A DNA stretch of 61,013 bases from Bacillus altitudinis 41KF2b (GTDB lineage Bacteria > Bacillota > Bacilli > Bacillales > Bacillaceae), in contig NZ_ASJC01000012.1 of assembly GCF_000691145.1 (NCBI RefSeq), positions 1 to 61,013 on the forward strand, in the 5' to 3' direction. This document shows, in pieces, positions 1-12,230 of the stretch (within the stretch, counting starts at the first letter, position 1; each line of letters starts with the position of its first letter). The translations under genes were made by a program, and so were the position numbers. The notes below the pieces were generated by a model. That model did not search any database. It was not told where the DNA came from and saw only the letters and a list, made by a program, of their open reading frames with translations.

Positions 1-26
1 TTCCAATCGGAACTGGTCTTTTTTGT
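1..26 (+). terminator. Right half of an intrinsic terminator cut by the window edge
   Basis: The window opens with TTCC-AATC-GGAACTGG followed by TCTTTTTT. TTCC pairs with GGAA, and CTGG would need an upstream CCAG that lies outside the window. This is the usual end of a rho-independent terminator. By inference from Bacillus gene order it would end an upstream rRNA/tRNA operon, but that gene is not in view. Confidence 0.5.
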
Positions 27-87
27 GTTTTTGGGACGTTTGGCACCAGATAAATGTGGAAATAATATTGTTAGTTGAGCGATTATC

Positions 88-116
88 TTGAAAAATCGAT
101 CGAAAAAATTTATAGT
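88..116 (+). promoter_or_regulatory. Sigma-A promoter of the ctsR operon
   Basis: TTGAAA (88-93) and TATAGT (111-116) are separated by 17 bp, with transcription expected to start near 123. The CtsR heptads begin immediately downstream, so bound repressor would block transcription initiation. The B. subtilis operon also has a sigma-B promoter; I could not find a convincing one in bases 1-87. Confidence 0.8.
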
Positions 117-124
117 AAGATTAA

Positions 125-146
125 AGTCAAATATAGTCAAAGTCAA
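125..146 (+). promoter_or_regulatory. CtsR operator: tandem heptad repeats
   Basis: AGTCAAA (125-131), a TAT spacer and AGTCAAA (135-141) match the established CtsR box (A/G)GTCAAA-nAn-(A/G)GTCAAA exactly. A third, overlapping AGTCAA runs 141-146. The site lies between the promoter and the ctsR Shine-Dalgarno, as expected for autorepression of the operon. Confidence 0.88.
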
Positions 147-162
147 TGGAGGAGGAGGCGGA

Positions 163-627
163 GTGGCACAAAATATTTCTGATATCATCGAGCAGTATTT
201 GAAGGAAGTCTTGGATCAGAATGGTCGAGAAATATTAGAAATTAAACGCAATGAAATTGCAGATAAGTTTCAATGCGTACCTTCACAAATTAACTATGTT
301 ATCAATACACGCTTTACGAGCGAAAGAGGTTATATCGTCGAAAGTAAGCGTGGCGGCGGTGGCTATATCCGTATCATTAAAGTCAAAATGAATGATGAAG
401 TCGATTTATTGAACAACATTATTTCCCAAATATATCATCGTTTATCACAGGCTGCATCTGATCATATCATCATGCGTCTTGTTGAGAACAACATTTTATC
501 CGAAAGAGAAGCAAAGATGATGATTAGTGTCATGGACCGTTCTGTTTTACACATTGATTTACCTGAACGAGATGAACTGAGAGCTCGGATGATGAAAGCG
601 ATGTTAAATGCTTTGAAATTAAAGTAA
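163..627 (+). CDS. ctsR: CtsR, heat-shock transcriptional repressor
   Basis: This repressor of class III heat-shock genes binds tandem heptads as a dimer and is inactivated on heating or through the McsA/McsB/ClpC proteins encoded next to it. I chose the GTG at 163, after a GGAGGAGGAGG Shine-Dalgarno, because it gives the family length of 154 residues. The frame stays open back to 88, but that extension would translate the operator. Visible features are an N-terminal helix-turn-helix and a glycine-rich wing, R63-GGGG-Y68, the DNA-contacting beta-wing of CtsR, followed by a C-terminal dimerisation region ending LPERDELRARMM. It is the first gene of ctsR-mcsA-mcsB-clpC. Confidence 0.95.
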   Translation: MAQNISDIIEQYLKEVLDQNGREILEIKRNEIADKFQCVPSQINYVINTRFTSERGYIVESKRGGGGYIRIIKVKMNDEVDLLNNIISQIYHRLSQAASDHIIMRLVENNILSEREAKMMISVMDRSVLHIDLPERDELRARMMKAMLNALKLK

Positions 628-641
628 AGCGGGTGAAAAGA

Positions 642-1199
642 TTGATTTGTCAAGAATGCAATGAGAGACCAGCCACTTTTCACTTTACGAAAGTAATAAA
701 TGGAGAAAAACAAGAAATGCACATATGTGAACAATGTGCAAAAGAAAACAGTGATTCATATGCTATGAGTGGAAACCAAGGTTTCTCGATTCACAACTTA
801 TTATCAGGCTTATTGAATATTGATCCTAGCTTTACCACAAGTGCGAATAAAGGATCATCTATTTTTCAAGAGGCAAGAGAAGTGGATCAATGTCCTAAGT
901 GTGGCTTAACTTTTCAGCAATTCAGGAAAACAGGCCGTTTTGGCTGTGCAGAATGTTATCGAACCTTTGATCAGTATTTAAATCCTGTTTTAAGGAAAGT
1001 CCATAGTGGAAATACAGTCCATAATGGAAAAGTCCCTAAACGGATTGCTGGCAGTCTGCATGTTCGCCGGAAACTTGAGTTAATGCAGCAAGAACTGAAG
1101 CAGCTGATTGAACAGGAAGAGTTTGAAAAAGCAGCGGAAGTTCGAGATCAAATTCGTGCATTAGAGCATGAGCAATCTCAGCAGAGGGAGGGAGATTAA
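642..1199 (+). CDS. mcsA: McsA, zinc-finger activator of McsB
   Basis: McsA activates the arginine kinase McsB and helps relieve CtsR repression under stress. Four CxxC motifs are visible (C3/C6, C29/C32, then CPKC and CAEC near the middle), consistent with zinc binding. The C-terminal part carries a UVR-type helical segment ([14 protein letters not shown]). A TTG at 642, preceded by GGGTGA five bases upstream, gives 185 residues, the B. subtilis length. An in-frame GTG at 633 would add three residues but has a poorer ribosome site. The gene begins 14 bases after ctsR. Confidence 0.9.
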   Translation: MICQECNERPATFHFTKVINGEKQEMHICEQCAKENSDSYAMSGNQGFSIHNLLSGLLNIDPSFTTSANKGSSIFQEAREVDQCPKCGLTFQQFRKTGRFGCAECYRTFDQYLNPVLRKVHSGNTVHNGKVPKRIAGSLHVRRKLELMQQELKQLIEQEEFEKAAEVRDQIRALEHEQSQQREGD

Positions 1200-1203
1200 C
1201 GAC

Positions 1204-2295
1204 ATGTCGCTCCAGCATTTTATTCAAGACGCATTAAGTCAATGGATGAAACAGAAAGGACCAGAAAGTGACATTGTTCTAAGCAGTCGTATTCGACTGG
1301 CACGCAATCTAGAGCATGTTCGTTTCCCAACTCAGTTTTCTCAAGAGGAGGCTGAAGCTGTTCTTCAGCAATTCGAGCAAAAGTTTGCGAGCCAGGAAGT
1401 GAAGGAAATTGGAAACTTTGTTCTGATTCGAATGAATGACACGCAGCCTTTGGCTAAAAGGGTACTTGTTGAAAAGCATTTGATTAGCCCCAATTTAGCA
1501 GAATCAAGATTTGGCGGCTGTTTGCTTTCAGAAAATGAAGAAATCAGTGTCATGCTGAATGAGGAAGACCATATTCGTATTCAATGCTTGTTCCCAGGAT
1601 TTCAGCTGGCTAATGCACTAAAAGCAGCTAACCAAATAGATGACTGGATTGAAGAGCAAGTGGATTATGCGTTTTCAGAAAAGCGAGGATACTTAACGAG
1701 CTGTCCGACCAATGTAGGTACAGGTATTAGGGCTTCAGTCATGATGCACTTACCAGCATTAGCCCTGACAAGACAAATGAATCGCATTATTCCTGCAATT
1801 AATCAATTAGGTCTTGTGGTCAGAGGAATTTATGGTGAGGGTAGCGAAGCAATAGGAAACATCTTTCAAATTTCAAATCAAATGACACTGGGTCAATCAG
1901 AAGAAGATATTGTAGATGACTTGAATAGTGTGACGGCGCAGCTCATTGAACAAGAGCGATCTGCACGTAAGGCATTATATCAGACGTCTAAAATTGAACT
2001 TGAAGACAGAGTGTACCGTTCCTTGGGGATTTTGGCTAATTGTCGCATGATTGAATCTAAGGAAACGGCTAAGTGTTTGTCAGATGTGCGACTTGGAATT
2101 GATTTAGGTATCATTAAGGGGCTTTCAAGTAATATACTGAATGAACTCATGATTTTGACACAGCCTGGCTTCCTTCAGCAATATTCAGGAGGAGCCTTGG
2201 AACCAAATGAAAGAGATATAAAACGAGCAGCAATTATTAGAGAAAGGCTGCGCTTAGAAATGCATAGGAATGGACAGGAGGATGAAACGATATGA
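1204..2295 (+). CDS. mcsB: McsB, protein-arginine kinase
   Basis: McsB phosphorylates arginine residues on CtsR and on damaged proteins, marking them for ClpCP. It belongs to the ATP:guanido phosphotransferase fold: SSRIRLARN near residues 27-35, and the catalytic cysteine loop with C167 followed by PTNVGTG. The ATG at 1204 gives 363 residues; earlier in-frame codons extend into mcsA and lack a better ribosome site. A GGAGGGAG lies upstream. The stop overlaps the clpC start (ATGATG), which suggests translational coupling. Confidence 0.95.
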   Translation: MSLQHFIQDALSQWMKQKGPESDIVLSSRIRLARNLEHVRFPTQFSQEEAEAVLQQFEQKFASQEVKEIGNFVLIRMNDTQPLAKRVLVEKHLISPNLAESRFGGCLLSENEEISVMLNEEDHIRIQCLFPGFQLANALKAANQIDDWIEEQVDYAFSEKRGYLTSCPTNVGTGIRASVMMHLPALALTRQMNRIIPAINQLGLVVRGIYGEGSEAIGNIFQISNQMTLGQSEEDIVDDLNSVTAQLIEQERSARKALYQTSKIELEDRVYRSLGILANCRMIESKETAKCLSDVRLGIDLGIIKGLSSNILNELMILTQPGFLQQYSGGALEPNERDIKRAAIIRERLRLEMHRNGQEDETI

Positions 2296-4727
2296 TGTTT
2301 GGAAGATTCACTGAAAGAGCTCAAAAGGTATTAGCACTTGCACAAGAAGAAGCCATTCGCCTAGGCCATAAGAACATCGGAACAGAGCATATTTTACTTG
2401 GTCTTGTACGTGAAGGTGAGGGCATTGCCGCAAAAGCATTAGAAGCACTGGGCCTTGTTTCAGATAAAATCCAAAAAGAAGTCGAGAGCTTGATTGGAAG
2501 AGGGCAAGAGGTGTCTCAAGCTATTCCTCATTACACACCTAGAGCGAAGAAGGTTACGGAGCTTTCTATGGATGAAGCGAGAAAGCTGGGTCATTCCTAT
2601 GTAGGAACAGAACATATTCTTTTAGGTCTTATTCGTGAGGGAGAGGGTGTAGCTGCCCGTGTTTTAAATAACCTCGGAGTAAGCTTAAATAAAGCACGCC
2701 AGCAAGTATTGCAGCTTCTAGGCAGCAATGAAACGGGTGCATCTGCGGCAGGATCTAATAGCAATGCCAATACACCAACTTTAGATAGCCTGGCAAGAGA
2801 CTTAACAGCTATTGCGAAAGAGGACAGCTTGGACCCTGTGATTGGCCGTAGCAAAGAAATCCAGCGTGTCATTGAGGTATTAAGTAGAAGAACAAAGAAT
2901 AACCCTGTGCTGATTGGAGAGCCTGGTGTTGGTAAAACAGCGATCGCAGAAGGCCTCGCACAGCAAATTATTCACAACGAAGTGCCTGAAATTCTGCGTG
3001 ATAAACGAGTCATGACACTTGATATGGGAACCGTTGTAGCGGGAACGAAATATCGTGGTGAATTCGAGGATCGTTTGAAAAAAGTCATGGACGAAATCCG
3101 TCAGGCTGGAAATATCATTCTCTTCATTGATGAGCTTCATACACTGATTGGTGCAGGAGGAGCAGAGGGTGCGATTGATGCCTCTAATATTCTAAAACCA
3201 TCTTTAGCACGTGGTGAGCTTCAATGTATCGGGGCAACAACGTTAGATGAGTACCGTAAATATATTGAAAAAGATGCTGCACTTGAACGTCGATTCCAGC
3301 CAATTCAAGTGGATCAGCCGTCTGTTGATGAAAGTATTCAAATTTTAAGAGGGCTTAGAGACCGTTATGAAGCACATCACCGTGTGTCTATTACAGATGA
3401 AGCCATTGAGGCGGCGGTAAAGCTTTCTGATCGTTATATCTCCGATCGTTTCCTTCCAGATAAGGCGATCGACTTAATTGATGAGGCGGGTTCAAAAGTT
3501 CGCTTACGTTCTTTCACAACACCGCCTAATCTAAAGGAACTTGAGCAAAAGCTGGATGAAGTACGCAAGGAAAAGGATGCAGCTGTTCAAAGTCAGGAAT
3601 TTGAAAAAGCCGCTTCTCTTCGTGATACGGAGCAACGTTTGCGTGAAAAGGTAGAAGTGACGAAGAAATCTTGGAAAGAAAAGCAGGGGCAAGAGAATTC
3701 AGAGGTTTCTGTTGATGATATTGCAATGGTTGTTTCTAGCTGGACGGGAGTACCTGTTTCAAAAATTGCTCAAACAGAAACAGATAAGCTTCTAAACATG
3801 GAACAATTGCTCCACTCTCGCGTCATTGGACAGGATGAAGCAGTTGTTGCTGTTGCAAAAGCTGTAAGACGTGCCCGTGCTGGACTAAAAGATCCGAAAC
3901 GTCCGATTGGCTCCTTTATTTTCTTAGGGCCAACAGGTGTTGGTAAGACTGAGCTTGCAAGAGCACTCGCTGAGTCTATCTTCGGTGATGAAGAAGCGAT
4001 GATTCGTATTGATATGTCTGAGTACATGGAAAAACACTCGACTTCAAGACTTGTTGGATCACCTCCAGGCTATGTGGGTTATGATGAGGGCGGTCAGCTG
4101 ACTGAAAAAGTGAGAAGAAAGCCATATTCTGTCGTGCTTCTAGATGAGATTGAAAAGGCGCACCCTGATGTGTTTAATATCTTACTTCAAGTGTTAGAAG
4201 ATGGTCGTCTCACTGATTCTAAAGGTCGTACTGTTGACTTTAGAAATACGATTTTGATTATGACTTCAAACGTTGGAGCTAGTGAGCTGAAGCGCAATAA
4301 ATATGTTGGCTTTAACGTGCAGGATGAAAGTCAAAATTACAAAGATATGAAAGGCAAAGTAATGGGTGAGTTGAAACGTGCGTTTAGACCGGAGTTCATC
4401 AACCGTATTGATGAAATCATTGTCTTCCACTCACTCGAAAAGAAACATCTAAAAGAGATTGTGTCTCTCATGTCTGATCAATTGACAAAACGACTAAAAG
4501 AGCAGGACCTTTCAATTGAATTGACGGAAGCAGCAAAAGCCAAGATTGCCGACGAAGGCGTAGATCTTGAGTATGGTGCTCGTCCGTTAAGAAGAGCGAT
4601 TCAAAAGCACGTCGAGGATCGACTTTCTGAGGAATTGCTGAAAGGCAATATTGAAAAGGGCCAACATATCGTATTAGATGTAGAAGATGGAGAAATTGTC
4701 GTAAAAGCAACGGCTGCTACGAACTAA
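2292..4727 (+). CDS. clpC: ClpC, AAA+ unfoldase of the ClpCP protease
   Basis: This HSP100 ATPase unfolds substrates, including phosphoarginine-marked proteins, and feeds them to ClpP. Two ClpN repeats occupy roughly residues 1-145. The first AAA+ module has Walker A GEPGVGKT at 209-216 and Walker B LFIDE. A UVR-like coiled middle segment ([10 protein letters not shown]) follows, and the second AAA+ module has GPTGVGKT and [13 protein letters not shown]. The 811 residues match the family. It ends the CtsR operon, overlapping mcsB by four bases. Confidence 0.97.
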   Translation: MMFGRFTERAQKVLALAQEEAIRLGHKNIGTEHILLGLVREGEGIAAKALEALGLVSDKIQKEVESLIGRGQEVSQAIPHYTPRAKKVTELSMDEARKLGHSYVGTEHILLGLIREGEGVAARVLNNLGVSLNKARQQVLQLLGSNETGASAAGSNSNANTPTLDSLARDLTAIAKEDSLDPVIGRSKEIQRVIEVLSRRTKNNPVLIGEPGVGKTAIAEGLAQQIIHNEVPEILRDKRVMTLDMGTVVAGTKYRGEFEDRLKKVMDEIRQAGNIILFIDELHTLIGAGGAEGAIDASNILKPSLARGELQCIGATTLDEYRKYIEKDAALERRFQPIQVDQPSVDESIQILRGLRDRYEAHHRVSITDEAIEAAVKLSDRYISDRFLPDKAIDLIDEAGSKVRLRSFTTPPNLKELEQKLDEVRKEKDAAVQSQEFEKAASLRDTEQRLREKVEVTKKSWKEKQGQENSEVSVDDIAMVVSSWTGVPVSKIAQTETDKLLNMEQLLHSRVIGQDEAVVAVAKAVRRARAGLKDPKRPIGSFIFLGPTGVGKTELARALAESIFGDEEAMIRIDMSEYMEKHSTSRLVGSPPGYVGYDEGGQLTEKVRRKPYSVVLLDEIEKAHPDVFNILLQVLEDGRLTDSKGRTVDFRNTILIMTSNVGASELKRNKYVGFNVQDESQNYKDMKGKVMGELKRAFRPEFINRIDEIIVFHSLEKKHLKEIVSLMSDQLTKRLKEQDLSIELTEAAKAKIADEGVDLEYGARPLRRAIQKHVEDRLSEELLKGNIEKGQHIVLDVEDGEIVVKATAATN

Positions 4728-4746
4728 TATAGTAAGAAAAAAGTGT

Positions 4747-4773
4747 GAGGCATACCAGTAAGTTGGATGCCTC
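4747..4773 (+). terminator. Hairpin between clpC and radA, weak terminator
   Basis: GAGGCAT (4747-4753) pairs with ATGCCTC (4767-4773) and is followed by CCTTTACTTATTTT. The stem is good but the U-tract is interrupted, so partial read-through into radA is likely. No strong new promoter is visible before radA. Confidence 0.5.
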
Positions 4774-4820
4774 CCTTTACTTATTTTCTGACCAGTATAA
4801 GGAGTTGTATTCTTCAATCT

Positions 4821-6200
4821 ATGGCTAAGTCAAAATCAAAATTTATATGCCAATCGTGCGGTTATGAGTCAGCCAAATGGATGGGGAAATGTCCCGGCTG
4901 CGGCACTTGGAACAGTATGACAGAAGAGGTCGTTCGTAAAGAGCCGGCAAATCGTCGAAGTGCGTTTAATCATTCTGTTCAAACCATTCAAAAACCTTCA
5001 CCTATATCTGCAATTGAAACATCCGAAGAACCCCGAATTAAAACGAATTTAGAAGAATTTAACCGAGTATTAGGAAGTGGAATTGTCAAAGGTTCACTCG
5101 TTCTTATTGGCGGTGATCCTGGGATTGGGAAGTCCACACTATTATTACAAGTTTCAGCACAGCTATCAGATCAAAATCAGAATGTGTTATACATATCTGG
5201 TGAGGAATCAATCAAACAAACGAAGCTTAGGGCGGACCGTCTCGGTATTGAAAGTGCCTCTTTACATGTTTTGGCTGAAACCGATATGGAGTATATAACG
5301 TCTGCTATACAAGAGATGAAACCCGCTTTTGTTGTGGTCGATTCAATTCAAACCGTTTATCAAAGCGATATCACGTCAGCTCCTGGATCTGTTTCTCAGG
5401 TGAGGGAATGCACTGCCCAGCTGATGAAAATTGCCAAGACGAATGGTATTCCTATTTTTATCGTTGGTCACGTGACGAAGGAAGGCTCGATTGCTGGGCC
5501 GCGCCTTTTAGAGCATATGGTAGATACAGTTCTTTATTTTGAAGGGGAGCGTCATCATACGTTTCGTATTTTAAGGGCAGTGAAAAACCGTTTTGGTTCA
5601 ACGAATGAATTAGGAATTTTTGAAATGAGAGAGGAAGGGCTCACAGAGGTATTAAACCCATCAGAAATCTTCTTAGAAGAGCGGTCAGCAGGTGTATCTG
5701 GATCGTGTGTTGTTGCCTCAATGGAAGGAACAAGACCTGTTCTAGTGGAGATACAAGCACTTATTTCACCGACGAGCTTTGGGAATCCACGGAGAATGGC
5801 TACTGGCCTTGATCATAACCGAGTGTCATTGCTTATGGCCGTTTTAGAAAAACGGGTAGGGCTGCTGCTGCAAAACCAAGATGCCTATTTAAAGGTCGCA
5901 GGTGGTGTGAAACTTGATGAACCAGCGATTGACTTGGCTATTGCCGTTAGTATTGCATCAAGCTTTAAAGATGCAGCGCCGCATCAAGCAGATTGCTTTA
6001 TAGGAGAAGTGGGTCTGACGGGAGAAGTCAGAAGAGTATCAAGAATTGAACAGCGTGTGCAGGAAGCTGCTAAACTAGGATTTAAGCGAATGTTTATTCC
6101 TCAGGCGAATATAGATGGATGGAAAAAACCGAGAGGGATTGAGTTAGTCGGTGTAGAAAATGTAGCAGAGGCACTTCGTATTTCACTAGGGGGATCATAG
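4821..6200 (+). CDS. radA: RadA (Sms), DNA repair ATPase
   Basis: RadA is a RecA-like helicase/branch-migration ATPase used in recombination and natural transformation. The N-terminal zinc finger (C10, C13, C24, C27) is followed by Walker [10 protein letters not shown] at 98-106 and the RadA signature KNRFG at 255-259. A C-terminal Lon-like domain carries [15 protein letters not shown] chose the ATG at 4821 because [13 protein letters not shown] is the conserved N-terminus (459 residues). The AAGGAG before it is 16 bases away, unusually far. disA starts two bases after the stop. Confidence 0.96.
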   Translation: MAKSKSKFICQSCGYESAKWMGKCPGCGTWNSMTEEVVRKEPANRRSAFNHSVQTIQKPSPISAIETSEEPRIKTNLEEFNRVLGSGIVKGSLVLIGGDPGIGKSTLLLQVSAQLSDQNQNVLYISGEESIKQTKLRADRLGIESASLHVLAETDMEYITSAIQEMKPAFVVVDSIQTVYQSDITSAPGSVSQVRECTAQLMKIAKTNGIPIFIVGHVTKEGSIAGPRLLEHMVDTVLYFEGERHHTFRILRAVKNRFGSTNELGIFEMREEGLTEVLNPSEIFLEERSAGVSGSCVVASMEGTRPVLVEIQALISPTSFGNPRRMATGLDHNRVSLLMAVLEKRVGLLLQNQDAYLKVAGGVKLDEPAIDLAIAVSIASSFKDAAPHQADCFIGEVGLTGEVRRVSRIEQRVQEAAKLGFKRMFIPQANIDGWKKPRGIELVGVENVAEALRISLGGS

Positions 6201-6202
6201 AA

Positions 6203-7282
6203 ATGGAAAAAGAGAAAAAAGGAGCGAGAGAAGTCGATCTCTTAGATATTGTCCAGTTTGTGGCACCGGGGACACCCCTGCGGGCAGGGATTGAAAACGT
6301 CCTAAGAGCCAATACTGGAGGGCTCATTGTTGTTGGTTATAACGATAAAGTGAAAAGTGTGGTAGATGGAGGATTTCATATTAATTCTGCATTCTCCCCA
6401 GCACATTTATATGAATTGGCGAAGATGGATGGGGCGATTATTTTAAGTGACTCTGGTCAAAAAATCTTGTATGCGAATACACAGCTCATGCCGGATGCAA
6501 CCATTCATTCATCAGAAACAGGCATGAGACACCGAACGGCTGAACGTGTAGCAAAGCAGACAGGCTGCTTAATCATTGCCATTTCTGAACGTCGGAACGT
6601 CATTACCTTATACCAAGGGAATCGACGATATACGCTGAAAGATATTGGTTTTATTTTGACGAAGGCCAACCAAGCGATACAAACACTTGAGAAATATAAA
6701 ACCATTTTAGATCATGCCATTTCTGCGTTAAGCGCCTTAGAATTTGAAGAGCTTGTGACCTTTGGTGATGTATTATCCGTGCTGCATCGTTATGAAATGG
6801 TACTTAGAATCAAAAATGAAATCAATATGTATATCAAAGAGCTTGGGACAGAAGGACACTTGATCCGTCTGCAAGTCAATGAGCTGATTACAGATATGGA
6901 GCAGGAAGCGGCGTTATTTATTAAAGATTACGTGAAAGAAAAGATCAAAGATCCATATGTGCTGCTGAAACAGCTCCAAGATATGTCGAGCTTTGAACTT
7001 TTAGATGATTCAATTTTGTACAAGTTACTCGGCTATCCAGCATCTACAAATATTGACGAATATGTGTACACTAGAGGATACAGATTACTTCATAAAATCC
7101 CTAGACTGCCTATGCCAATCGTTGAAAACGTGGTCGAAGCATTTGGTGTGCTAGATCGAATTATGGAAGCGGATGTACAAGATTTGGATGAAGTAGAAGG
7201 AATTGGAGAAGTAAGAGCGAAAAAGATAAAAAAAGGATTAAAAAGACTGCAAGAAAAACATTATATCGACCGTCAGCTATAA
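6203..7282 (+). CDS. disA: DisA, DNA-integrity-scanning diadenylate cyclase
   Basis: DisA scans DNA and makes c-di-AMP, reporting chromosome damage before sporulation. The DAC domain holds the DGA motif at D76-A78 and the RHR motif near residues 109-111. A helical linker follows, and the C-terminal helix-hairpin-helix DNA-binding segment reads [16 protein letters not shown]. The protein has 359 residues, about the family size. It sits two bases after radA; DisA and RadA are known to act together. Confidence 0.96.
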   Translation: MEKEKKGAREVDLLDIVQFVAPGTPLRAGIENVLRANTGGLIVVGYNDKVKSVVDGGFHINSAFSPAHLYELAKMDGAIILSDSGQKILYANTQLMPDATIHSSETGMRHRTAERVAKQTGCLIIAISERRNVITLYQGNRRYTLKDIGFILTKANQAIQTLEKYKTILDHAISALSALEFEELVTFGDVLSVLHRYEMVLRIKNEINMYIKELGTEGHLIRLQVNELITDMEQEAALFIKDYVKEKIKDPYVLLKQLQDMSSFELLDDSILYKLLGYPASTNIDEYVYTRGYRLLHKIPRLPMPIVENVVEAFGVLDRIMEADVQDLDEVEGIGEVRAKKIKKGLKRLQEKHYIDRQL

Positions 7283-7305
7283 AAAGAGAAATTTTTCTTA
7301 AATAC

Positions 7306-7331
7306 GGTTAAAAATGGATGAATATGGGTAT
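7306..7331 (+). promoter_or_regulatory. Probable sigma-B promoter of yacL
   Basis: GGTTAA (7306-7311) and GGGTAT (7326-7331), 14 bp apart, closely resemble the general-stress consensus GTTTAA-N12-15-GGGTAT. The site lies about 100 bp before yacL, in the 153-bp disA-yacL gap, which otherwise holds only a small imperfect hairpin. No good sigma-A site is visible there. Confidence 0.6.
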
Positions 7332-7435
7332 ATTAATGATGGTTTTGTTTTCTGTTCATGATGATAGGAAACTTAAGCATATATCAATGTCAGATGAAGG
7401 TGGATTGACAGATGAAAAATAAAGGAGGTGAAGGT

Positions 7436-9239
<1,804 letters not shown>

Positions 9240-9242
9240 AAC

Positions 9243-9719
9243 ATGTTTAGAATAGGACAAGGTTTTGATGTACATCAATTAACAGAGGGAAGACCTCTTA
9301 TTATTGGCGGTGTGACGATCCCTTATGAAAAGGGTCTACTTGGGCATTCAGATGCGGATGTACTGCTTCATACTGTGGCGGATGCCTGCCTAGGTGCGAT
9401 TGCAGAAGGAGATATCGGCAGACATTTCCCAGACACGGATCCTGAGTTTAAAGATGCAGACTCTTTTAAATTACTTCAGCACGTGTGGGCACTTGTAAAA
9501 GAAAAAGGCTATACACTGGTGAATATCGATTGCACGATCATGGCGCAAAAACCAAAGATGGCACCATACATTCAGCCAATGTGTGAGAAAATCGCAGAAG
9601 CCCTTGAGGCAGATGTCACACAGGTGAATGTCAAAGCAACAACGACAGAGAAACTTGGATTTACAGGAAGAGGCGAAGGAATTGCCTCTCAAGCAACCGT
9701 ACTTCTTCAGAAAAAGTAA
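9243..9719 (+). CDS. ispF: IspF, 2-C-methyl-D-erythritol 2,4-cyclodiphosphate synthase
   Basis: IspF cyclises the CDP-methylerythritol 2-phosphate intermediate with release of CMP. The metal ligands D9, H11 and H43 (in [10 protein letters not shown]) are present, as is the C-terminal signature [16 protein letters not shown]. Its 158 residues are the usual length. It is coupled to ispD, and a 94-bp gap with a promoter separates it from gltX. Confidence 0.96.
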   Translation: MFRIGQGFDVHQLTEGRPLIIGGVTIPYEKGLLGHSDADVLLHTVADACLGAIAEGDIGRHFPDTDPEFKDADSFKLLQHVWALVKEKGYTLVNIDCTIMAQKPKMAPYIQPMCEKIAEALEADVTQVNVKATTTEKLGFTGRGEGIASQATVLLQKK

Positions 9720-9727
9720 AATCCATT

Positions 9728-9756
9728 TTGATGAGAATGGGTTTTGATGATAAAAT
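9728..9756 (+). promoter_or_regulatory. Candidate sigma-A promoter of gltX
   Basis: TTGATG (9728-9733) and TAAAAT (9751-9756) are 17 bp apart in the ispF-gltX gap, leaving a leader of about 50 bases before the gltX Shine-Dalgarno GAAAGGAAG. Confidence 0.5.
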
Positions 9757-9813
9757 ACGTTTATAAAAAATTGGTGTCAGACAACATGATGCAGATGAAA
9801 GGAAGTTAAACTC

Positions 9814-11265
9814 ATGGGAAATGAAGTGCGTGTTCGTTATGCACCGAGTCCAACTGGTCATTTACATATTGGGAATGCTAGAACGGCTCTTTTCAACTAT
9901 TTGTTCGCACGCAGCCAAGGCGGCAAATTTATTATTCGAATCGAGGATACGGATCAAAAGCGTAATGTAGAAGGCGGAGAAGAAAGCCAGCTTCGCCACC
10001 TGCAGTGGCTCGGAATTGATTGGGATGAGAGCATTGATAAAGATGGGGGCTACGGTCCTTACAGACAATCAGAGCGTAATGATATTTACAAAAAATATTA
10101 TGACGAGCTGCTAGAGAAAGATTTGGCGTATAAGTGCTATTGTACGGCTGAAGAACTAGAAGAAGAGCGTGAAGCACAAATTGCCCGCAGTGAAATGCCT
10201 CGATACTCTGGTAAATGCAGTCATTTATCAAAAGAAGAAGAGGACAAGCTGATTGCTGAAGGAAGAGAGCCAAGCATCCGCTTCCGAGTGCCTAAAGGAG
10301 AAATCATCAAATTTGACGATATGGTCAAAGGCGAGATTTCATTTGAAACAGACGGCATCGGTGACTTTGTTATTGTGAAGAAAGATGGTACACCAACGTA
10401 TAACTTCGCTGTAGCGGTGGATGATCATTTGATGAAAATGACTCACATTCTTCGTGGTGAGGATCACATTTCGAATACACCTAAACAAATTATGGTCTTC
10501 AATGCATTTGGCTGGGATGTTCCGCTGTTCGGACATATGACGCTGATTGTAAACGAGAACCGCAAGAAATTAAGCAAGCGTGATGAATCAATTATCCAGT
10601 TCATCGAACAGTATAAGAACTTGGGCTATTTACCAGAAGCTTTGTTTAACTTCATTGCACTACTTGGGTGGTCTCCAGTTGGTGAAGAGGAACTATTTAC
10701 AAAAGAGCAGTTCATCGATATTTTCGATGTCAATCGACTTTCTAAGTCACCAGCTCTCTTCGATATGCATAAACTAAAATGGGTGAATAACCAATACGTA
10801 AAAGCACTTGATCTTGATCAAGTTGTGGCACTTACACTTCCACATCTTCAAAAGGCAGGCAAGGTAAGCGAGCAGCTGTCAGAAGAAGAAAACACGTGGG
10901 TGCGCAAACTCATTTCTCTATACCACGAGCAATTGAGCTACGGAGCAGAAATTGTTGAGTTAACAGAGTTGTTCTTTAAGGAACAAATTGAGTATAATCA
11001 AGAGGCAAAGGAAGTTCTTGCAGAAGAGCAAGTACCAGAAGTGATGGCTTCGTTTGCAGGTCAGCTTGAACGTCTTGAGTCTTTCACACCTGATGAAATC
11101 AAGGCTGCCATTAAAGCTGTGCAAAAAGAAACAGGGCATAAAGGTAAGAAACTATTCATGCCAATTCGTGTGGCTGTCACTGGACAAACGCATGGCCCAG
11201 AGCTTCCGCAAAGTATTGAACTACTAGGTAAAGAGACGGTATTAAACCGCATTAAACAAATATAA
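9814..11265 (+). CDS. gltX: GltX, glutamyl-tRNA synthetase
   Basis: This class I synthetase charges tRNA-Glu and, in bacilli, also tRNA-Gln for later amidation by GatCAB. The HIGH-like motif lies in [15 protein letters not shown] near the N-terminus and the KMSKS equivalent is KKLSKRDES near residue 253. A zinc-region-like CYCTAEE segment is present. The length of 483 residues equals the family. The Cys T-box begins immediately after its stop, so gltX transcripts can be attenuated before cysE. Confidence 0.97.
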   Translation: MGNEVRVRYAPSPTGHLHIGNARTALFNYLFARSQGGKFIIRIEDTDQKRNVEGGEESQLRHLQWLGIDWDESIDKDGGYGPYRQSERNDIYKKYYDELLEKDLAYKCYCTAEELEEEREAQIARSEMPRYSGKCSHLSKEEEDKLIAEGREPSIRFRVPKGEIIKFDDMVKGEISFETDGIGDFVIVKKDGTPTYNFAVAVDDHLMKMTHILRGEDHISNTPKQIMVFNAFGWDVPLFGHMTLIVNENRKKLSKRDESIIQFIEQYKNLGYLPEALFNFIALLGWSPVGEEELFTKEQFIDIFDVNRLSKSPALFDMHKLKWVNNQYVKALDLDQVVALTLPHLQKAGKVSEQLSEEENTWVRKLISLYHEQLSYGAEIVELTELFFKEQIEYNQEAKEVLAEEQVPEVMASFAGQLERLESFTPDEIKAAIKAVQKETGHKGKKLFMPIRVAVTGQTHGPELPQSIELLGKETVLNRIKQI

Positions 11266-11269
11266 GGAA

Positions 11270-11516
11270 AATCGTTGCGAGGGAGAAGTACAATGTTTTC
11301 GCCTATCACAGAAAGAGTCTTCACCGGCTGAAAGAGACTTATGGGCAGACGTTGGAAATGCACCCTCAAGACCCTTGAGGAACACGTATGTTAGTATGCA
11401 AGGGCGGTACCCTCCGTTATGGGATGAAGTTGAGAAGGCTGCGAAATGAGGGCTTTCTAAACAGAGTGGAACCGCGTTTTCAAAACGTCTCTGTCATATG
11501 GCAGAGGCGTTTTTTA
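11270..11516 (+). promoter_or_regulatory. T-box riboswitch (cysteine) before cysE-cysS
   Basis: The conserved T-box AGAGTGGAACCGCG lies at 11463-11476. It precedes a terminator whose arms AACGTCTCTG (11484-11493) and CAGAGGCGTT (11502-11511) pair over 10 bp with one G-U, followed by TTTTTT. In Stem I, GAGGG (11279-11283) pairs with CCCTC (11363-11367). That places a TGC codon at 11359-11361 in the specifier loop opposite an AGAAGTA bulge. TGC is a Cys codon, which fits the downstream genes. Uncharged tRNA-Cys would favour read-through. Confidence 0.93.
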
Positions 11517-11576
11517 TTTGTCCAAAAAAGAGAGCAAGTCCTAAGAGAGATTGATGGGGAAGAACGGGGGGAGCAT

Positions 11577-12230
11577 GTGTTTTTCAAAATGCTGAAAGAA
11601 GATATTGATACTGTGTTTGATCAAGATCCTGCTGCTAGAAGCTATCTTGAAGTAGTGCTAACCTATTCAGGGCTTCATGCGATTTGGGCTCATCGTGTTG
11701 CGCATGCATTTTACAAGCGTAAGCTGTATTTTCTTGCGCGGATCATTTCTCAGGTCAGCCGGTTTTTCACAGGGGTTGAGATTCACCCAGCAGCAACCAT
11801 CGGCCGGCGGTTCTTTATTGATCACGGCATGGGCGTCGTGATTGGGGAAACATGTGAAATTGGCGATAACGTCACTGTTTTCCAAGGCGTGACATTAGGG
11901 GGAACAGGGAAAGAAAAGGGAAAGCGGCATCCAACTATTTTGGACGATGCGCTGATTGCGACTGGTGCTAAGGTGCTCGGTTCCATTACCGTAGGAAAAG
12001 GGTCCAAGATTGGTGCGGGGTCTGTTGTGTTAAAAGACGTACCAGACCATTCTACTGTTGTAGGTATACCTGGGCGAGTGGTCGTTCAAAATGGAAAGAA
12101 AATCAATCGTGATCTCAATCATCAAGATTTGCCAGATCCCGTTTCTGATCGTTTCAAAGAATTGGAGCGAGAAATGGAAAAGCTAAAACGTGAGCTGGCT
12201 TCATTGAGCAGAAAGGAAGAACAATCATGA
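11577..12230 (+). CDS. cysE: CysE, serine O-acetyltransferase
   Basis: CysE makes O-acetylserine from serine and acetyl-CoA, the first committed step of cysteine synthesis. The left-handed beta-helix hexapeptide region is clear ([29 protein letters not shown]). The GTG at 11577 after GGGGGGAG gives 217 residues, the B. subtilis length. The frame is open back to 11388, but that stretch is the T-box leader and is not coding. It overlaps cysS by four bases, so the pair is regulated together by charged tRNA-Cys level. Confidence 0.94.
   Translation: MFFKMLKEDIDTVFDQDPAARSYLEVVLTYSGLHAIWAHRVAHAFYKRKLYFLARIISQVSRFFTGVEIHPAATIGRRFFIDHGMGVVIGETCEIGDNVTVFQGVTLGGTGKEKGKRHPTILDDALIATGAKVLGSITVGKGSKIGAGSVVLKDVPDHSTVVGIPGRVVVQNGKKINRDLNHQDLPDPVSDRFKELEREMEKLKRELASLSRKEEQS

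Noticed and set aside
1..87. Possible sigma-B promoter of the ctsR operon
   Set aside because: GTTTGG near 38 and GTGGAA near 56 are too far from the sigma-B consensus to call.
88..162. In-frame N-terminal extension of ctsR
   Set aside because: It covers the -35/-10, the CtsR operator and the Shine-Dalgarno, and the known CtsR N-terminus begins at 163.
11388..11576. In-frame N-terminal extension of cysE
   Set aside because: The stretch is the T-box leader with specifier, T-box and terminator; CysE reaches family length from the GTG at 11577.
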